Assembly: GCF_004339805.1 (NCBI RefSeq)
Contig: NZ_SLUI01000009.1
Coordinates: 1 to 64,000 of the forward strand
DNA length: 64,000 nucleotides
Origin: Anaerospora hongkongensis
GTDB taxonomy: Bacteria > Bacillota > Negativicutes > Sporomusales > DSM-15969
Direction of reading: 5' to 3'
The notes under the pieces are model-generated. The model had not been told where the DNA came from, ran no database searches, and saw only the letters and a list, made by a program, of their open reading frames with translations. Of this stretch, positions 16,641-26,291 are shown one piece after another (within the stretch, counting starts at the first letter, position 1; the number at the start of each line of letters is the position of its first letter). Both the position numbers and the translations under genes were made by a program.

Positions 16641-17702
16641 TTGTTTATATATGAGATAGTTGGATTTTATACGATAACTTGTTTATTATCTATTTATAAT
16701 TGTTTTGAAAAAAATTTATTGATTAAAAATATTTTCGTTTTATTACTATTAAGTTTGATATTAATTGCCGGAATGAGAGAACCGACGATTGATTCGGATT
16801 TCACTAATTACGTTCAGGTTTTTGAAACTGCTCCAACGCTATCTAGTTTCGATTTTGATATATATAATTCTATAGAAGTAGGTTATCTCTTTTTAAATGC
16901 ATTCCTAAAGTGGGTATTCGATGATTATAGAGTGATTTTCATTCTAATGGCTTTTCTGCATTTGTCAATTTATGGATATATATTTATAAGATCTTCTCCT
17001 TTCCCGATTTTATCGTTACTAGTCTTGGTATCTACTAATTTTTTATTTGAGATGGCGCAGTTAAGACAGGGAACGGTATGTTCTTTGATGTTACTTGCAG
17101 GATATTATATTAGCCAAAGGCAGAACAACAAATTCCTATTAACGATAGCTGTAGGATGCTTGTTTCACTATACTATGTTACTAGGACTTGTCTTATATCC
17201 ATTAACACTTATCCATTGGTCAAAAAAAAAGGTGTTTTTAGTTGCAGCCATTTGTCTGCTTTTTTTACAAATTAATTGGTTAAACAACTTTATGGAATTA
17301 CTACCAAATGACTGGACCTTAACGATTAGGCTTTTAAATTACGCAGATAGTATAAATCAAGCTCCTGAAGCGAATCGAATTGTGGGAGACTTGAAAACAA
17401 TTGTTTTATTAATCATATTTAGTATGCTCAGACCGGTTACTAAGAATCAAGAAAAATACTGTAATGTCCTCATGACTATGTTTGTGTTCGCTACAGTAAT
17501 TCGATCCGGCTTCCATGAATATATAACATTTGCTACACGGCTTTCTGAACCTCTTTTCCCTAGTCAATATATTTTAATACCTATGTTATTATACACGCGT
17601 ATGAATAAATATATCACAATAGCATTGATTATGGTATTGTGTATTATATTTTTTATCAAAGGGTTACATGAGCCATTTCTGTTTATTTTTGAATCTGAGT
17701 AG
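16641..17702 (+). CDS. EpsG-family membrane protein, probable Wzy-type polymerase
   Basis: The 353-residue protein has about 9-10 membrane segments. The EpsG pattern is visible: a first periplasmic loop with AGMREPTIDSDFTNYVQVF near residue 45, then FEMAQLRQGTVCSLMLLAGYY near 140, and a cytoplasmic HYTMLLGL near 178. EpsG/Wzy proteins polymerise flipped repeat units. The start is TTG 10 bases after GGAGG in the preceding gene, so coupling is likely. It is strongly AT-rich. The 244 bases after it contain no supported gene. Confidence 0.8.
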   Translation: MFIYEIVGFYTITCLLSIYNCFEKNLLIKNIFVLLLLSLILIAGMREPTIDSDFTNYVQVFETAPTLSSFDFDIYNSIEVGYLFLNAFLKWVFDDYRVIFILMAFLHLSIYGYIFIRSSPFPILSLLVLVSTNFLFEMAQLRQGTVCSLMLLAGYYISQRQNNKFLLTIAVGCLFHYTMLLGLVLYPLTLIHWSKKKVFLVAAICLLFLQINWLNNFMELLPNDWTLTIRLLNYADSINQAPEANRIVGDLKTIVLLIIFSMLRPVTKNQEKYCNVLMTMFVFATVIRSGFHEYITFATRLSEPLFPSQYILIPMLLYTRMNKYITIALIMVLCIIFFIKGLHEPFLFIFESE

Positions 17703-17947
17703 TTAGAATCTGTCGACCTTAACTAAAGGGAGCAATCTTCTAATTAGTAACAATGTACTTTGAGAAAGGGACGCCTAGAAGTTTTTCGGCCTAGAGCTAA
17801 TATAGAAAGAATGAGGCGGTTTATTTGACATACTCAAAACTATTGTTCCTAGCACAGCCAGTATATCTAGAGATTGACTTAACTTTATTAATCTAGAAAT
17901 ACTGAAAGTGAATAAGGAAAAATTTGATTATAAAAGGAGGTATTTAT

Positions 17948-19000
17948 TTGAATATTGTTATTACAGCTTTTGCTAATGGATCAGACCATCAAAGATATGC
18001 TACTATTGTAGCTAATTACTTAAGCTTAAAACATAATGTTCTACTAATATGTACATCAAACTTTGATATAAGTCAATTAAATGATAATATTCAAGTTAAT
18101 AACTTGATTATTTGTGATAAATCTAGAATTGAATTAAGCACTTTGCAGTTAAATATATGGGTTAAAATTTATTCTGATATAATTAGTTTTAAGCCGAAAA
18201 TTATTCACTTTTTTTGTGCACACCCTCTTAATCTTTTTCTATCACTTTTTTATAAAACAAAAAAAGTATATACCATACATGATGTAAAACCACATCCTGA
18301 TGAAAATGTCAGTTGTTTAATTTCTATATACAACAATATTATAAAATTTATAGCATATCGTATAATAGTACATAGTAAATTGGCTAAAAGGCAATTAGGG
18401 CGATTTGGGAATAAAGCAGTTGTGTTGCCACTTTGCGGTACCGAAATCCTTAAGCTTGAGCCTTATACCGAAAACCAAAAAATATTATTTTATGGAAGAA
18501 TTAAACCTTATAAAGGATTAGATTTGTTTATAAATGCTGCTGAAAAATTAATTATTGAAATCCCAAATTCGAAATTTGTAATTGCAGGGCAAGGAGATGT
18601 GAAAAAATATCTTTCCTTAATAAAAAATAAAGAGAATTTTGAGATATATAACGATTATATTTCTAATAATGAGACAGATAGATTATTTAAGGAATGTAAA
18701 CTTATAGTTTTACCGTACTATTCAGCTACTCAAAGCGGAGTAATACCGCTTGCATATTCATACAATAGACCAATAGTTGCGACTAATGTTGGTGCTATCT
18801 CGGAAATGGTTTTAGATAAAAAAACAGGGATTTTGGTTGAACCAGATATTAATCAGATATCAAATGCTATTAAGATTTTGATTACAAATGATGAATTATA
18901 TAGAAAGTTATGTGAAAATATTTCGGAAGAATTTTCTAAAAACTACTCCGAAACCAATATGGGTCAGAAATTTAGGCGTTTTTATGAATCCATTGTTTAA
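17948..19000 (+). CDS. Glycosyltransferase family 4
   Basis: The 350-residue GT-B enzyme has an N-terminal NIVITAFANGSDHQRYA and a C-terminal donor domain with ILFYGRIKPYKGLDLFI near residue 180, SKFVIAGQGDV near 210, and VLPYYSATQSGVIPLAYSYNRPIVATNVGAISEMV near 255 to 290. The conserved Glu-x7-Glu region is partly altered (Q-S-G-V-I-P-L-A in place of EGFG...), as in some GT4 clades. The start TTG 17948 is 7 bases after AAAGGAGG; an upstream in-frame TTG lacks a site. It is very AT-rich. Confidence 0.85.
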   Translation: MNIVITAFANGSDHQRYATIVANYLSLKHNVLLICTSNFDISQLNDNIQVNNLIICDKSRIELSTLQLNIWVKIYSDIISFKPKIIHFFCAHPLNLFLSLFYKTKKVYTIHDVKPHPDENVSCLISIYNNIIKFIAYRIIVHSKLAKRQLGRFGNKAVVLPLCGTEILKLEPYTENQKILFYGRIKPYKGLDLFINAAEKLIIEIPNSKFVIAGQGDVKKYLSLIKNKENFEIYNDYISNNETDRLFKECKLIVLPYYSATQSGVIPLAYSYNRPIVATNVGAISEMVLDKKTGILVEPDINQISNAIKILITNDELYRKLCENISEEFSKNYSETNMGQKFRRFYESIV

Positions 19001-19077
19001 TACTCCTTAGTAATGGTAATATAACCATGTTGCAAGAAACGTAAAATAGATTAAAGCGATATTAAAGGAGAAATATA

Positions 19078-20070
19078 GTGCGTATCTTAGTTACAGGTGG
19101 GGCAGGATATGTTGGATCACATACTTGTGTTGCTTTAATGGAAGCTGGAAACGAAGTAGTTGTTGCGGATAACTTCTCTAATAGTAAAAAGGAAATTTTG
19201 GAGAAAGTAGAAAAAATTACTGGTAAGGAGTTAACTTTTTATGAGATAGATATCACAAATGAATCGTCAGTTAATAATATTTTATCCAAGCACTTAGTTG
19301 AAGGGATTATTCATTTTGCCGGATTCAAAGCAGTAGGAGAGTCCTTGGGCAAGCCCTTGGAATATTATCAGAATAATATTGTTAGCACTTTGGTTATAGC
19401 AAAACTGTGTGAGAAATATAGTATTAAGCGTTTGGTGTTTAGTTCATCTGCAACGGTGTATGGCAATAATAAAGTTCCTTTTGTAGAGTCTATGCCTCTT
19501 TTGCCTACGACAAATCCTTACGGCGAAACGAAAGTAATCAATGAGCGAATTCTTACTGATTTTGCTAAAGTTAATCCACAGTGCTCGATTGCATTGTTGA
19601 GATATTTTAATCCTGTAGGAGCCCATGAAAGCGGATTAATCGGTGAGGCTCCATTAGAGATACCAAATAATTTGATGCCCTACATGACACAAGTAGCAAA
19701 GGGGAAAATAGATAAGTTACGTATTTTTGGTGGTAACTACGCAACGATTGATGGTACAGGCGTGAGAGATTATATTCACGTTTGTGATCTAGCGCAGGGT
19801 CATGTAGCAGCTTTCAATAAGATTACTCCGGGTATACATGTCTATAATTTAGGGACAGGTCGTGGTACAAGTGTGCTGCAAATGGTAAAAGCCTTTGAGC
19901 AGGCTAACGGTATAAAGCTGCCTTATGAGATAGTAGCGAGAAGAACAGGAGATATCGCGGAGTGTTATGCAGATGTTTCGAAGGCTAAACAAGAATTAGG
20001 CTGGACAGCTAAGCGCAATTTAGTGGAAATGTGCAAAGACGCCTGGCAATTTGAAAGACTAGTTTTTTAA
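19078..20070 (+). CDS. galE: UDP-glucose 4-epimerase
   Basis: The 330-residue extended short-chain dehydrogenase interconverts UDP-Glc and UDP-Gal. It has the NAD site VTGGAGYVGSH at residues 5-15, the catalytic FSSSATVYG (Ser) near 124, YGETK (Tyr-Lys) near 150, and RYFNPVGAH near 180. The start is GTG after AAAGGAGAAATATA. It closes the AT-rich transferase block and begins the nucleotide-sugar supply genes. A second GalE lies at 36725. Confidence 0.93.
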   Translation: MRILVTGGAGYVGSHTCVALMEAGNEVVVADNFSNSKKEILEKVEKITGKELTFYEIDITNESSVNNILSKHLVEGIIHFAGFKAVGESLGKPLEYYQNNIVSTLVIAKLCEKYSIKRLVFSSSATVYGNNKVPFVESMPLLPTTNPYGETKVINERILTDFAKVNPQCSIALLRYFNPVGAHESGLIGEAPLEIPNNLMPYMTQVAKGKIDKLRIFGGNYATIDGTGVRDYIHVCDLAQGHVAAFNKITPGIHVYNLGTGRGTSVLQMVKAFEQANGIKLPYEIVARRTGDIAECYADVSKAKQELGWTAKRNLVEMCKDAWQFERLVF

Positions 20071-20268
20071 ATTAAAGTAGTTGTCATTACTACACTACTG
20101 CAGTTAAATGAGTAAATTGCCATGAATTCTTTTATGGTTTTTCGAAAATTAGCTTGGGCAAAAGCTCGGTGATTTAGCAAGACAGATTGCAGCACTTTGC
20201 AGATTGGTATTGCGAATATTATCAAGTAAAGTAATAACCTAAGGGTTAAAAAATATGAGGTAGATGAT

Positions 20269-21330
20269 ATGAAAACGCTATTGGTTACCGGCGGTGCCGG
20301 TTTTATTGGCAGTAATTTTGTTCATTTGATTTTAAAACAATTTCAAGACCTACAAATTATCGTTCTGGATAAGCTTACTTATGCTGGTAATCTTGATTCA
20401 CTCCGCGATGCGGAGGGTGATCCCCGCTATACGTTCGTCCATGGTGATATATGTGATGCAGGTCTTGTAGCTACTTTGTTAAAAAAACATCAACCGTCCG
20501 CAGTCGTGCATTTTGCAGCGGAGTCCCATGTAGACCGTTCTATTGATGGTCCGGCTGAATTTATCCAAACGAATATTAACGGTACCTTCATTCTGCTGGA
20601 AGCCGCTCGCCAGTATCTGGCAGATAGTGCGAATGAGGCGAAAAGTGAATTTCGCTTTCTCCATGTGTCGACAGATGAAGTCTATGGATCCTTAGGACTA
20701 ACCGGCTATTTTACGGAAGAGACACCGTATGCGCCTAACTCTCCCTATTCTGCATCCAAAGCCTCTTCTGATCATCTTGTGCGGGCTTATTTTCATACCT
20801 ATGGATTACCTGTGCTAATGACAAATTGCTCTAATAACTATGGACCCTACCAGTTTCCGGAAAAGCTGATTCCTCTTATGCTCTTGAATGCTTTAGAAGG
20901 TAAGCCTCTTCCTGTGTATGGAACTGGACAGAATGTCAGGGACTGGCTGTATGTAAAGGATCATTGTTTAGCTATTCTACAAGTGCTGGAGAAGGGAACT
21001 CCGGGAGAAAAGTATAATATCGGCGGTCACACTGAAAAGACTAATTTGGATATTGTCCACACTCTGTGTGACATCCTGGATAGCAGGAAGCCCAGAGAAG
21101 ACGGAAAGTCCTACCGCGAGCAGATTGCCTTTGTGAAAGACCGCCCCGGTCATGATATGCGTTATGCGATTGATGCTTCTAAAATTCATAAAGAGTTGGG
21201 CTGGGTACCTGCAGAAACTTTTGAAACCGGTATTGTAAAAACTATTGACTGGTACTTGAATAATTTAGACTGGTGCCGACGGATTACGGACGGCAGCTAT
21301 CAGCGGGAGAGATTAGGTAACTTAAAATAA
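20269..21330 (+). CDS. rfbB: dTDP-glucose 4,6-dehydratase
   Basis: The 353-residue NAD-dependent enzyme catalyses the second step of dTDP-L-rhamnose synthesis. It has [12 protein letters not shown] at the N terminus, [11 protein letters not shown] near residue 83, STDEVYGSL near 130, and [15 protein letters not shown] near 162 with the catalytic Tyr-Lys. The 198 bases before it hold no gene. It begins a compact rfbB-A-C-D run on the same strand. Confidence 0.95.
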   Translation: MKTLLVTGGAGFIGSNFVHLILKQFQDLQIIVLDKLTYAGNLDSLRDAEGDPRYTFVHGDICDAGLVATLLKKHQPSAVVHFAAESHVDRSIDGPAEFIQTNINGTFILLEAARQYLADSANEAKSEFRFLHVSTDEVYGSLGLTGYFTEETPYAPNSPYSASKASSDHLVRAYFHTYGLPVLMTNCSNNYGPYQFPEKLIPLMLLNALEGKPLPVYGTGQNVRDWLYVKDHCLAILQVLEKGTPGEKYNIGGHTEKTNLDIVHTLCDILDSRKPREDGKSYREQIAFVKDRPGHDMRYAIDASKIHKELGWVPAETFETGIVKTIDWYLNNLDWCRRITDGSYQRERLGNLK

Positions 21331-21356
21331 TAAGAGTTAAGTGGGAGTAAAGTATA

Positions 21357-22232
21357 ATGGCGATAAAAAAAGGAATTATCTTAGCGGGAGGTTCCGGTAC
21401 TCGGCTATATCCGATTACCAAGGCTGTCAGCAAACAACTGATGCCGGTCTATGATAAACCGATGATTTACTACCCGTTAACGACGTTAATGCTGGCTGGT
21501 ATTCAGGACATCCTAATCATCACCACCCCTCAGGAGCAGGCTTGTTTTCAGCAACTGCTAGGTACCGGCAACCAGTGGGGCATTAATTTGTCCTATGCTA
21601 TTCAACCTAGCCCCGATGGCCTGGCTCAGGCATTTTTAATTGGTGAGAATTTTATTGCCGGAGAGGGCTGCGCCTTAGTTTTAGGCGATAATATCTTCTA
21701 TGGCTACGGCTTTAGTGAAAAACTGATAACAGCTGCGAATAATGCGCAGGGTTCGACTGTTTTTGCCTATTGGGTAAAAGATCCTGAACGGTATGGCGTA
21801 GTAGGGTTTGATTCAGATGGACAGGCTGTCAGCCTGGAGGAAAAGCCAAAGCAGCCCAAATCCCATTATGCGGTTACCGGCCTGTATTTTTATGACAATC
21901 AGGTAGTTGAATTAGCAAAGACGATTAAACCCTCCGCCAGAGGGGAGTTGGAAATTACCGACCTAAACCGGTTGTATTTGGAACAGCAGAACTTACGTGT
22001 AGAAACATTGGGCCGAGGTTATGCCTGGCTGGATACGGGAACGCATGATTCTCTGCTTCAGGCCTCCAACTACATCGCGACCATCCAGGAACGGCAAGGC
22101 CTGATGGTGGCCTGCCCCGAAGAAATTGCCTACCATAAAGGGTATATTTCCCGCAATGATTTGCTGGCTATGGGCAATGCAATGAGTAAAAATGAGTATG
22201 GGCAATACCTGTTGCAACTAGCCAGAGAATGA
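21357..22232 (+). CDS. rfbA: Glucose-1-phosphate thymidylyltransferase
   Basis: The 291-residue enzyme makes dTDP-glucose from dTTP and glucose 1-phosphate. It has the nucleotide-binding [20 protein letters not shown] at residues 8-27, DKPMIYYPL, and [10 protein letters not shown] near 108. It lies 26 bases after rfbB. A terminator-like hairpin lies between it and rfbC, so expression may fall off after this gene. Confidence 0.95.
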   Translation: MAIKKGIILAGGSGTRLYPITKAVSKQLMPVYDKPMIYYPLTTLMLAGIQDILIITTPQEQACFQQLLGTGNQWGINLSYAIQPSPDGLAQAFLIGENFIAGEGCALVLGDNIFYGYGFSEKLITAANNAQGSTVFAYWVKDPERYGVVGFDSDGQAVSLEEKPKQPKSHYAVTGLYFYDNQVVELAKTIKPSARGELEITDLNRLYLEQQNLRVETLGRGYAWLDTGTHDSLLQASNYIATIQERQGLMVACPEEIAYHKGYISRNDLLAMGNAMSKNEYGQYLLQLARE

Positions 22233-22240
22233 TAGAATGT

Positions 22241-22272
22241 AGGGATCCCCTTGCAGAAGGGGCCCTTTTTAT
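22241..22272 (+). terminator. Terminator-like hairpin inside the rfb cluster
   Basis: GGG...CCCCTT pairs with AAGGGG.CCC around GCAG, followed by TTTTTAT. It lies 9 bases after rfbA and 21 bases before rfbC, so it probably tunes rather than ends transcription. Confidence 0.7.
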
Positions 22273-22293
22273 ATTCGCAAGGAGTGAGCGTAA

Positions 22294-22845
22294 ATGAATG
22301 TAATCGAAACAAACCTGCCTGGTGTGATTATTATTGAGCCCAAAGTTTTTGGTGATACCCGGGGTTATTTCTTCGAAACCTGGCAACAGGCTCGCTATGA
22401 AGCGATTGGTATAAAAGAGAAATTTGTTCAGGATAATGTGTCTTTTTCAGCGCGCGGAGTGCTTAGGGGGCTCCATTATCAGAAGCCTAACACACAGGGA
22501 AAACTGGTTTCTGTATTGCAGGGAGAAGTCTTTGATGTGGCGGTGGATATTCGTGTTGGTTCACCGAATTTTGGCCAGTGGACAGGAGTGTTATTATCAG
22601 GGGAGAACCACCGGCAGTTGTGGGTACCGCCAGGTTTTGCTCATGGTTTCTGCGTGACAAGTGAAACTGCTTATTTTAGCTATAAATGTACTGATGTATA
22701 TGCACCGCAGGCAGAAGGCGGTATTATCTGGAATGATCCTGATATTGATATTGAGTGGCCATTAGTGGATGTAGTTCTGTCGGATAAGGATAAGGTATAT
22801 ACGAAGCTGAAAGAGTTGGCTGCCGACAAGCTGCCCCAATATTAG
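22294..22845 (+). CDS. rfbC: dTDP-4-dehydrorhamnose 3,5-epimerase
   Basis: The 183-residue cupin-fold enzyme has FGDTRGYFFETW near residue 18, VQDNVSFSARGVLRGLHYQ (catalytic His region) near 46, and LWVPPGFAHGFCV near 110. The ribosome-binding site is AAGGAG before the ATG. It is followed after 15 bases by rfbD. Confidence 0.94.
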   Translation: MNVIETNLPGVIIIEPKVFGDTRGYFFETWQQARYEAIGIKEKFVQDNVSFSARGVLRGLHYQKPNTQGKLVSVLQGEVFDVAVDIRVGSPNFGQWTGVLLSGENHRQLWVPPGFAHGFCVTSETAYFSYKCTDVYAPQAEGGIIWNDPDIDIEWPLVDVVLSDKDKVYTKLKELAADKLPQY

Positions 22846-22860
22846 ACTAGGAGAGATAAG

Positions 22861-23688
22861 ATGAGAATTGTAGTAACCGGTGCGAACGGTCAACTAGGCA
22901 AAGAGATTGCCAAACAAGGTTCCAGTCATGAACTGATTTTAACTGATTATGATACACTTAATATTACCGATAGTTCTGCAGTAGCGGCGTTTATGAAAGC
23001 AATAAAACCGGAAGCGGTCATTCATTGTGCTGCCTATACCAACGTAGATGGCGCAGAAGCCGATCATGATGGTGCTTTTCGTGTCAATGTGGTAGGATCA
23101 CAGAATATAGCCGCAGGTTGCCTGGAAGCAGGAGCCAGGCTGGTATATGTAAGTACCGACTACGTTTTTGATGGTCAAAAACAACAGCCCTACCGGGAAT
23201 TTGATTCTGTAAATCCCCAAAGTGTATATGGCATCACTAAGTGGCAGGGCGAGGAAATTGTAAGGCAGATCCTAGGCCGTCACTACATTATTCGCACAGC
23301 CTGGTTATATGGCGAGGGTAACAATTTTGTCCGTACAATGATGAGTCTAGCCGAGAAAAACAATACGCTTCGAGTGGTCAATGATCAGATTGGTACGCCG
23401 ACATCAACAGTTGACTTAACCAAAAGTATATTTGCCTTATTAGCAAGTGACGCATATGGTACCTACCATGGAACCTGCCAGGGGCAATGCTCCTGGTATG
23501 AGTTTGCCTGCGAAATTTTTCGCCAGACGGGTAAACGAGTCGAAGTATTGCCTGTTACGACTAGCGAATTTCCGCGGCCTGCGAAGCGGCCGGCTCATTC
23601 AGTGCTGGATAATTACATGTTGCGTATGACGATTGGTGATCCTATGCGTAATTGGAAGTCAGCTCTTGAAGAGTACCTGCTTAGGTAG
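22861..23688 (+). CDS. rfbD: dTDP-4-dehydrorhamnose reductase
   Basis: The 275-residue NADPH-dependent reductase gives dTDP-L-rhamnose. It has VTGANGQLGKEI near the N terminus, HCAAYTNVDGAE near 58, VSTDYVFDG near 98, and YGITKWQGE (Tyr-Lys) near 121. It is the last gene of the rhamnose set. Rhamnose is therefore a likely constituent of the surface glycan made here. Confidence 0.94.
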   Translation: MRIVVTGANGQLGKEIAKQGSSHELILTDYDTLNITDSSAVAAFMKAIKPEAVIHCAAYTNVDGAEADHDGAFRVNVVGSQNIAAGCLEAGARLVYVSTDYVFDGQKQQPYREFDSVNPQSVYGITKWQGEEIVRQILGRHYIIRTAWLYGEGNNFVRTMMSLAEKNNTLRVVNDQIGTPTSTVDLTKSIFALLASDAYGTYHGTCQGQCSWYEFACEIFRQTGKRVEVLPVTTSEFPRPAKRPAHSVLDNYMLRMTIGDPMRNWKSALEEYLLR

Positions 23689-23772
23689 ACATGGGACTGG
23701 CAAGTATTGTCTTTGCAGGAATTACATATATGAAATAGAATAGAAACGTAATGGTAATCAGAGAAGAGGCAG

Positions 23773-24699
23773 GTGCGTATTGTGGTCCAGAAGAAGATTC
23801 GTAAGGCGGTTATTCCGGCTGCTGGATTAGGAACTCGTTTTCTCCCGGCGACGAAAGCTCAACCTAAGGAAATGCTTCCCATAGTCGATAAACCGGCTAT
23901 TCAATATATTGTGGAAGAAGCTGTTATGTCTGGTATTGAAGAGATCCTCATTATAACCGGCCGCAATAAAAAGTCGATCGAAGATCACTTTGATTGTGCT
24001 TTTGAGTTGGAACATACGTTGAAAAATCAGGGGAAATATGATTTACTCGGTTTAGTGCAAGAAATTTCGAATGTTACGATTCATTATGTCCGGCAAAAAG
24101 AGGCAAAAGGACTTGGACATGCCGTGTTATGTGCCAAGCAGTTTGTAGGCAATGAACCCTTCGCGGTATTATTGGGTGATGACATTATTGATGCCCAGGT
24201 GCCTTGCCTGAAGCAGATGATGGATGTATACGGCGATTGTCCTGGTACTATTTTAGGTGTCCAAGAGGTACCTCTGAATAAGGTCTCAAGCTATGGTATT
24301 GTCAAACCATTACCAGTCAGAAATAATATTTGGAAGGCTGTTGACCTGATAGAAAAGCCGTCAGTGGAAGAAGCTCCGTCCCGGTTAGCGATATTGGGGC
24401 GGTACATTATTCAACCGGAAATTTTTGATTTGCTCGAAGATACTGCCCCTGGCAGAGGTGGCGAAATCCAACTGACTGATGCTCTTCGGCGACTTGCTGC
24501 TATAAAGCCGGTGTACGCCTATAACTTCTGGGGCCGTCGTTACGATGTAGGTGATAAACAGGGCTATCTGGAAGCTACTGTTGAGTTTGCCCTTAAACGT
24601 CCTGAGTTGCGAGAGGACTTTCTAAAATATCTAGTGAATAATATTGGACCATTGTTGGTAAGCAATCAAGAAGCAGCTGCAGGCAGGGTAAAAGAATAG
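23773..24699 (+). CDS. galU: UTP-glucose-1-phosphate uridylyltransferase
   Basis: The 308-residue enzyme makes UDP-glucose for GalE and the glycosyltransferases. It has the signature AVIPAAGLGTRFLPATKAQPKEMLP at the N terminus, VRQKEAKGLGHAVLCA near 112, and LLGDDIIDA near 135. The start is GTG 23773, close after AAGAGGCAG; a second in-frame GTG at 23782 would also suit the family. It is ended by a strong terminator. Confidence 0.94.
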   Translation: MRIVVQKKIRKAVIPAAGLGTRFLPATKAQPKEMLPIVDKPAIQYIVEEAVMSGIEEILIITGRNKKSIEDHFDCAFELEHTLKNQGKYDLLGLVQEISNVTIHYVRQKEAKGLGHAVLCAKQFVGNEPFAVLLGDDIIDAQVPCLKQMMDVYGDCPGTILGVQEVPLNKVSSYGIVKPLPVRNNIWKAVDLIEKPSVEEAPSRLAILGRYIIQPEIFDLLEDTAPGRGGEIQLTDALRRLAAIKPVYAYNFWGRRYDVGDKQGYLEATVEFALKRPELREDFLKYLVNNIGPLLVSNQEAAAGRVKE

Positions 24700-24701
24700 C
24701 T

Positions 24702-24737
24702 AAAATCCTCATCTTGCAACAAGATGAGGATTTTTTT
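24702..24737 (+). terminator. Rho-independent terminator after galU
   Basis: AAAATCCTCATCTTG pairs perfectly with CAAGATGAGGATTTT around CAA, followed by further T residues. Confidence 0.95.
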
Positions 24738-24848
24738 ATTGAAAGAGGGGTTCTGGCGAATCATGTTGAAAATAAATTGTATAGTATAGCGCGATATAAT
24801 AAAGTAATTACTAAATAGGATAAAAATAACTGTGAGGAGAAGTGCTGC

Positions 24849-26231
24849 ATGAAGATTGTAATCTTAGCCGGCGGTGGTGGGACCCGCCTTTTTCCATTGT
24901 CCCGTCAGGGATATCCTAAACAGTTTTTGAAAATCGGAAATGAAGCCTCCCTATTAGCACAAACAGTTCAGCGCTTTCTACCGGTAGCAGCGGCAACGGA
25001 TTTGCTGATTGTAACAAATAAAGAATATCTCCACCATGTCCAGGCAGAGCTGAAAACATGCGGTGTTGAAGGTGCTCATATTATCCTCGAACCGGTTGCC
25101 AGAAATACCGCACCGGCAATTGCGCTGGCGACACGCTATTGTATAGATAAGTTAGGTGTCACTGAAAATGAAGTTATGTTTGTTACACCTGCAGATCATA
25201 TCATTCGACCGGTAGTAGACTTCTGCAAGGCCGTACGTTTAGCCTCTAGCATGGCAGAAGCAGGCAAGATCGTTACCTTTGGTATCACACCAGATAAGCC
25301 GGAAACTGGCTATGGCTATATTCAGGCAGGAACGCCCTGGAGAGATGGTTTTGTAGTGGATTCCTTCCGCGAGAAGCCGGATACGGAAACTGCTGAGGAA
25401 TATGTTAGTGCAGGGAATTATTATTGGAACTCTGGTATGTTTGGCTTTACCCTTGCTTCCCTTCAGGAAGAACTAACTGCTTTTGCACCGGAGATTGCAG
25501 TTTTATCTTCTCATCCCTTTGAGTGTGTTATTGAAAATTTTGCTGATATGCCGAATATTTCTATCGACTATGCAATCGCCGAAAAATCACAAAAGGTAGT
25601 TACTATCCCTCTCACAACATATTGGAATGATATCGGATCATGGGATGCCATCTATGACGTATTGGAGAAAGATGAGAATGGCAATGCCCTTGAAGGCGAT
25701 TGTTTATTGGTTGATTCGACTAACTCACTCGTTTTGGGACGAAGCCGCCTCATTGCCGGTATAGGTTTGGAAGATTTGTTGGTAGTAGAAACAGATGATG
25801 TCATTTTAGTTGCGAAAAAAGGCGAATCTCAAAAGGTAAAGGATCTTGTTACTGAACTAAAAAAGCGGGGACGTACTGAAGCGGAAGTGCCAACCACCGT
25901 GCATCGCCCTTGGGGAAGCTATACGGTACTTGGGGAAGGTCCCGGCTACAAAATGAAGAAAATCGTTGTTGCTCCAGAAGGACGGCTTAGCCTGCAAATG
26001 CACTACCATCGCAGTGAGCACTGGATTGTCACGGGAGGATCAGCCAGAGTAACAATTGGTGAAGAGGAAAAAATGGTGCATGAAAATGAAAGCGTTTTTA
26101 TTCCCATGTCTACGAAGCATCGTTTAGAGAATCCGGGTAGGATTCCGCTGGAGATTATTGAAGTACAAAATGGTAAGTATTTAGAAGAAGATGATATTGT
26201 TCGTTTTGATGATATCTATGGGCGGATATAG
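24849..26231 (+). CDS. manC: Mannose-1-phosphate guanylyltransferase / mannose-6-phosphate isomerase
   Basis: The 460-residue bifunctional type II enzyme has the N-terminal pyrophosphorylase ILAGGGGTRLFPLSRQGYPKQF. VTPADHI lies near 118 and FREKPDTETA near 180. A C-terminal cupin isomerase domain has RPWGSYTVLGEG near 358 and LQMHYHRSEHWIV near 382 with metal-binding His. It makes GDP-mannose from fructose 6-phosphate with the phosphomannomutase at 35308. The ribosome-binding site is GAGGAG. Confidence 0.93.
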   Translation: MKIVILAGGGGTRLFPLSRQGYPKQFLKIGNEASLLAQTVQRFLPVAAATDLLIVTNKEYLHHVQAELKTCGVEGAHIILEPVARNTAPAIALATRYCIDKLGVTENEVMFVTPADHIIRPVVDFCKAVRLASSMAEAGKIVTFGITPDKPETGYGYIQAGTPWRDGFVVDSFREKPDTETAEEYVSAGNYYWNSGMFGFTLASLQEELTAFAPEIAVLSSHPFECVIENFADMPNISIDYAIAEKSQKVVTIPLTTYWNDIGSWDAIYDVLEKDENGNALEGDCLLVDSTNSLVLGRSRLIAGIGLEDLLVVETDDVILVAKKGESQKVKDLVTELKKRGRTEAEVPTTVHRPWGSYTVLGEGPGYKMKKIVVAPEGRLSLQMHYHRSEHWIVTGGSARVTIGEEEKMVHENESVFIPMSTKHRLENPGRIPLEIIEVQNGKYLEEDDIVRFDDIYGRI

Positions 26232-26291
26232 TCTGTACTATGTGTTGACTTGACGAGTGAAAGCGTAAGTGAGTTTAACGGGGTGACTAAA

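Noticed and set aside
17829..17897. Short frame starting TTG after GAGGCGG in the gap before the 17948 glycosyltransferase
   Set aside because: Only about 23 codons, no conserved features; the gap otherwise shows no structure I can support.
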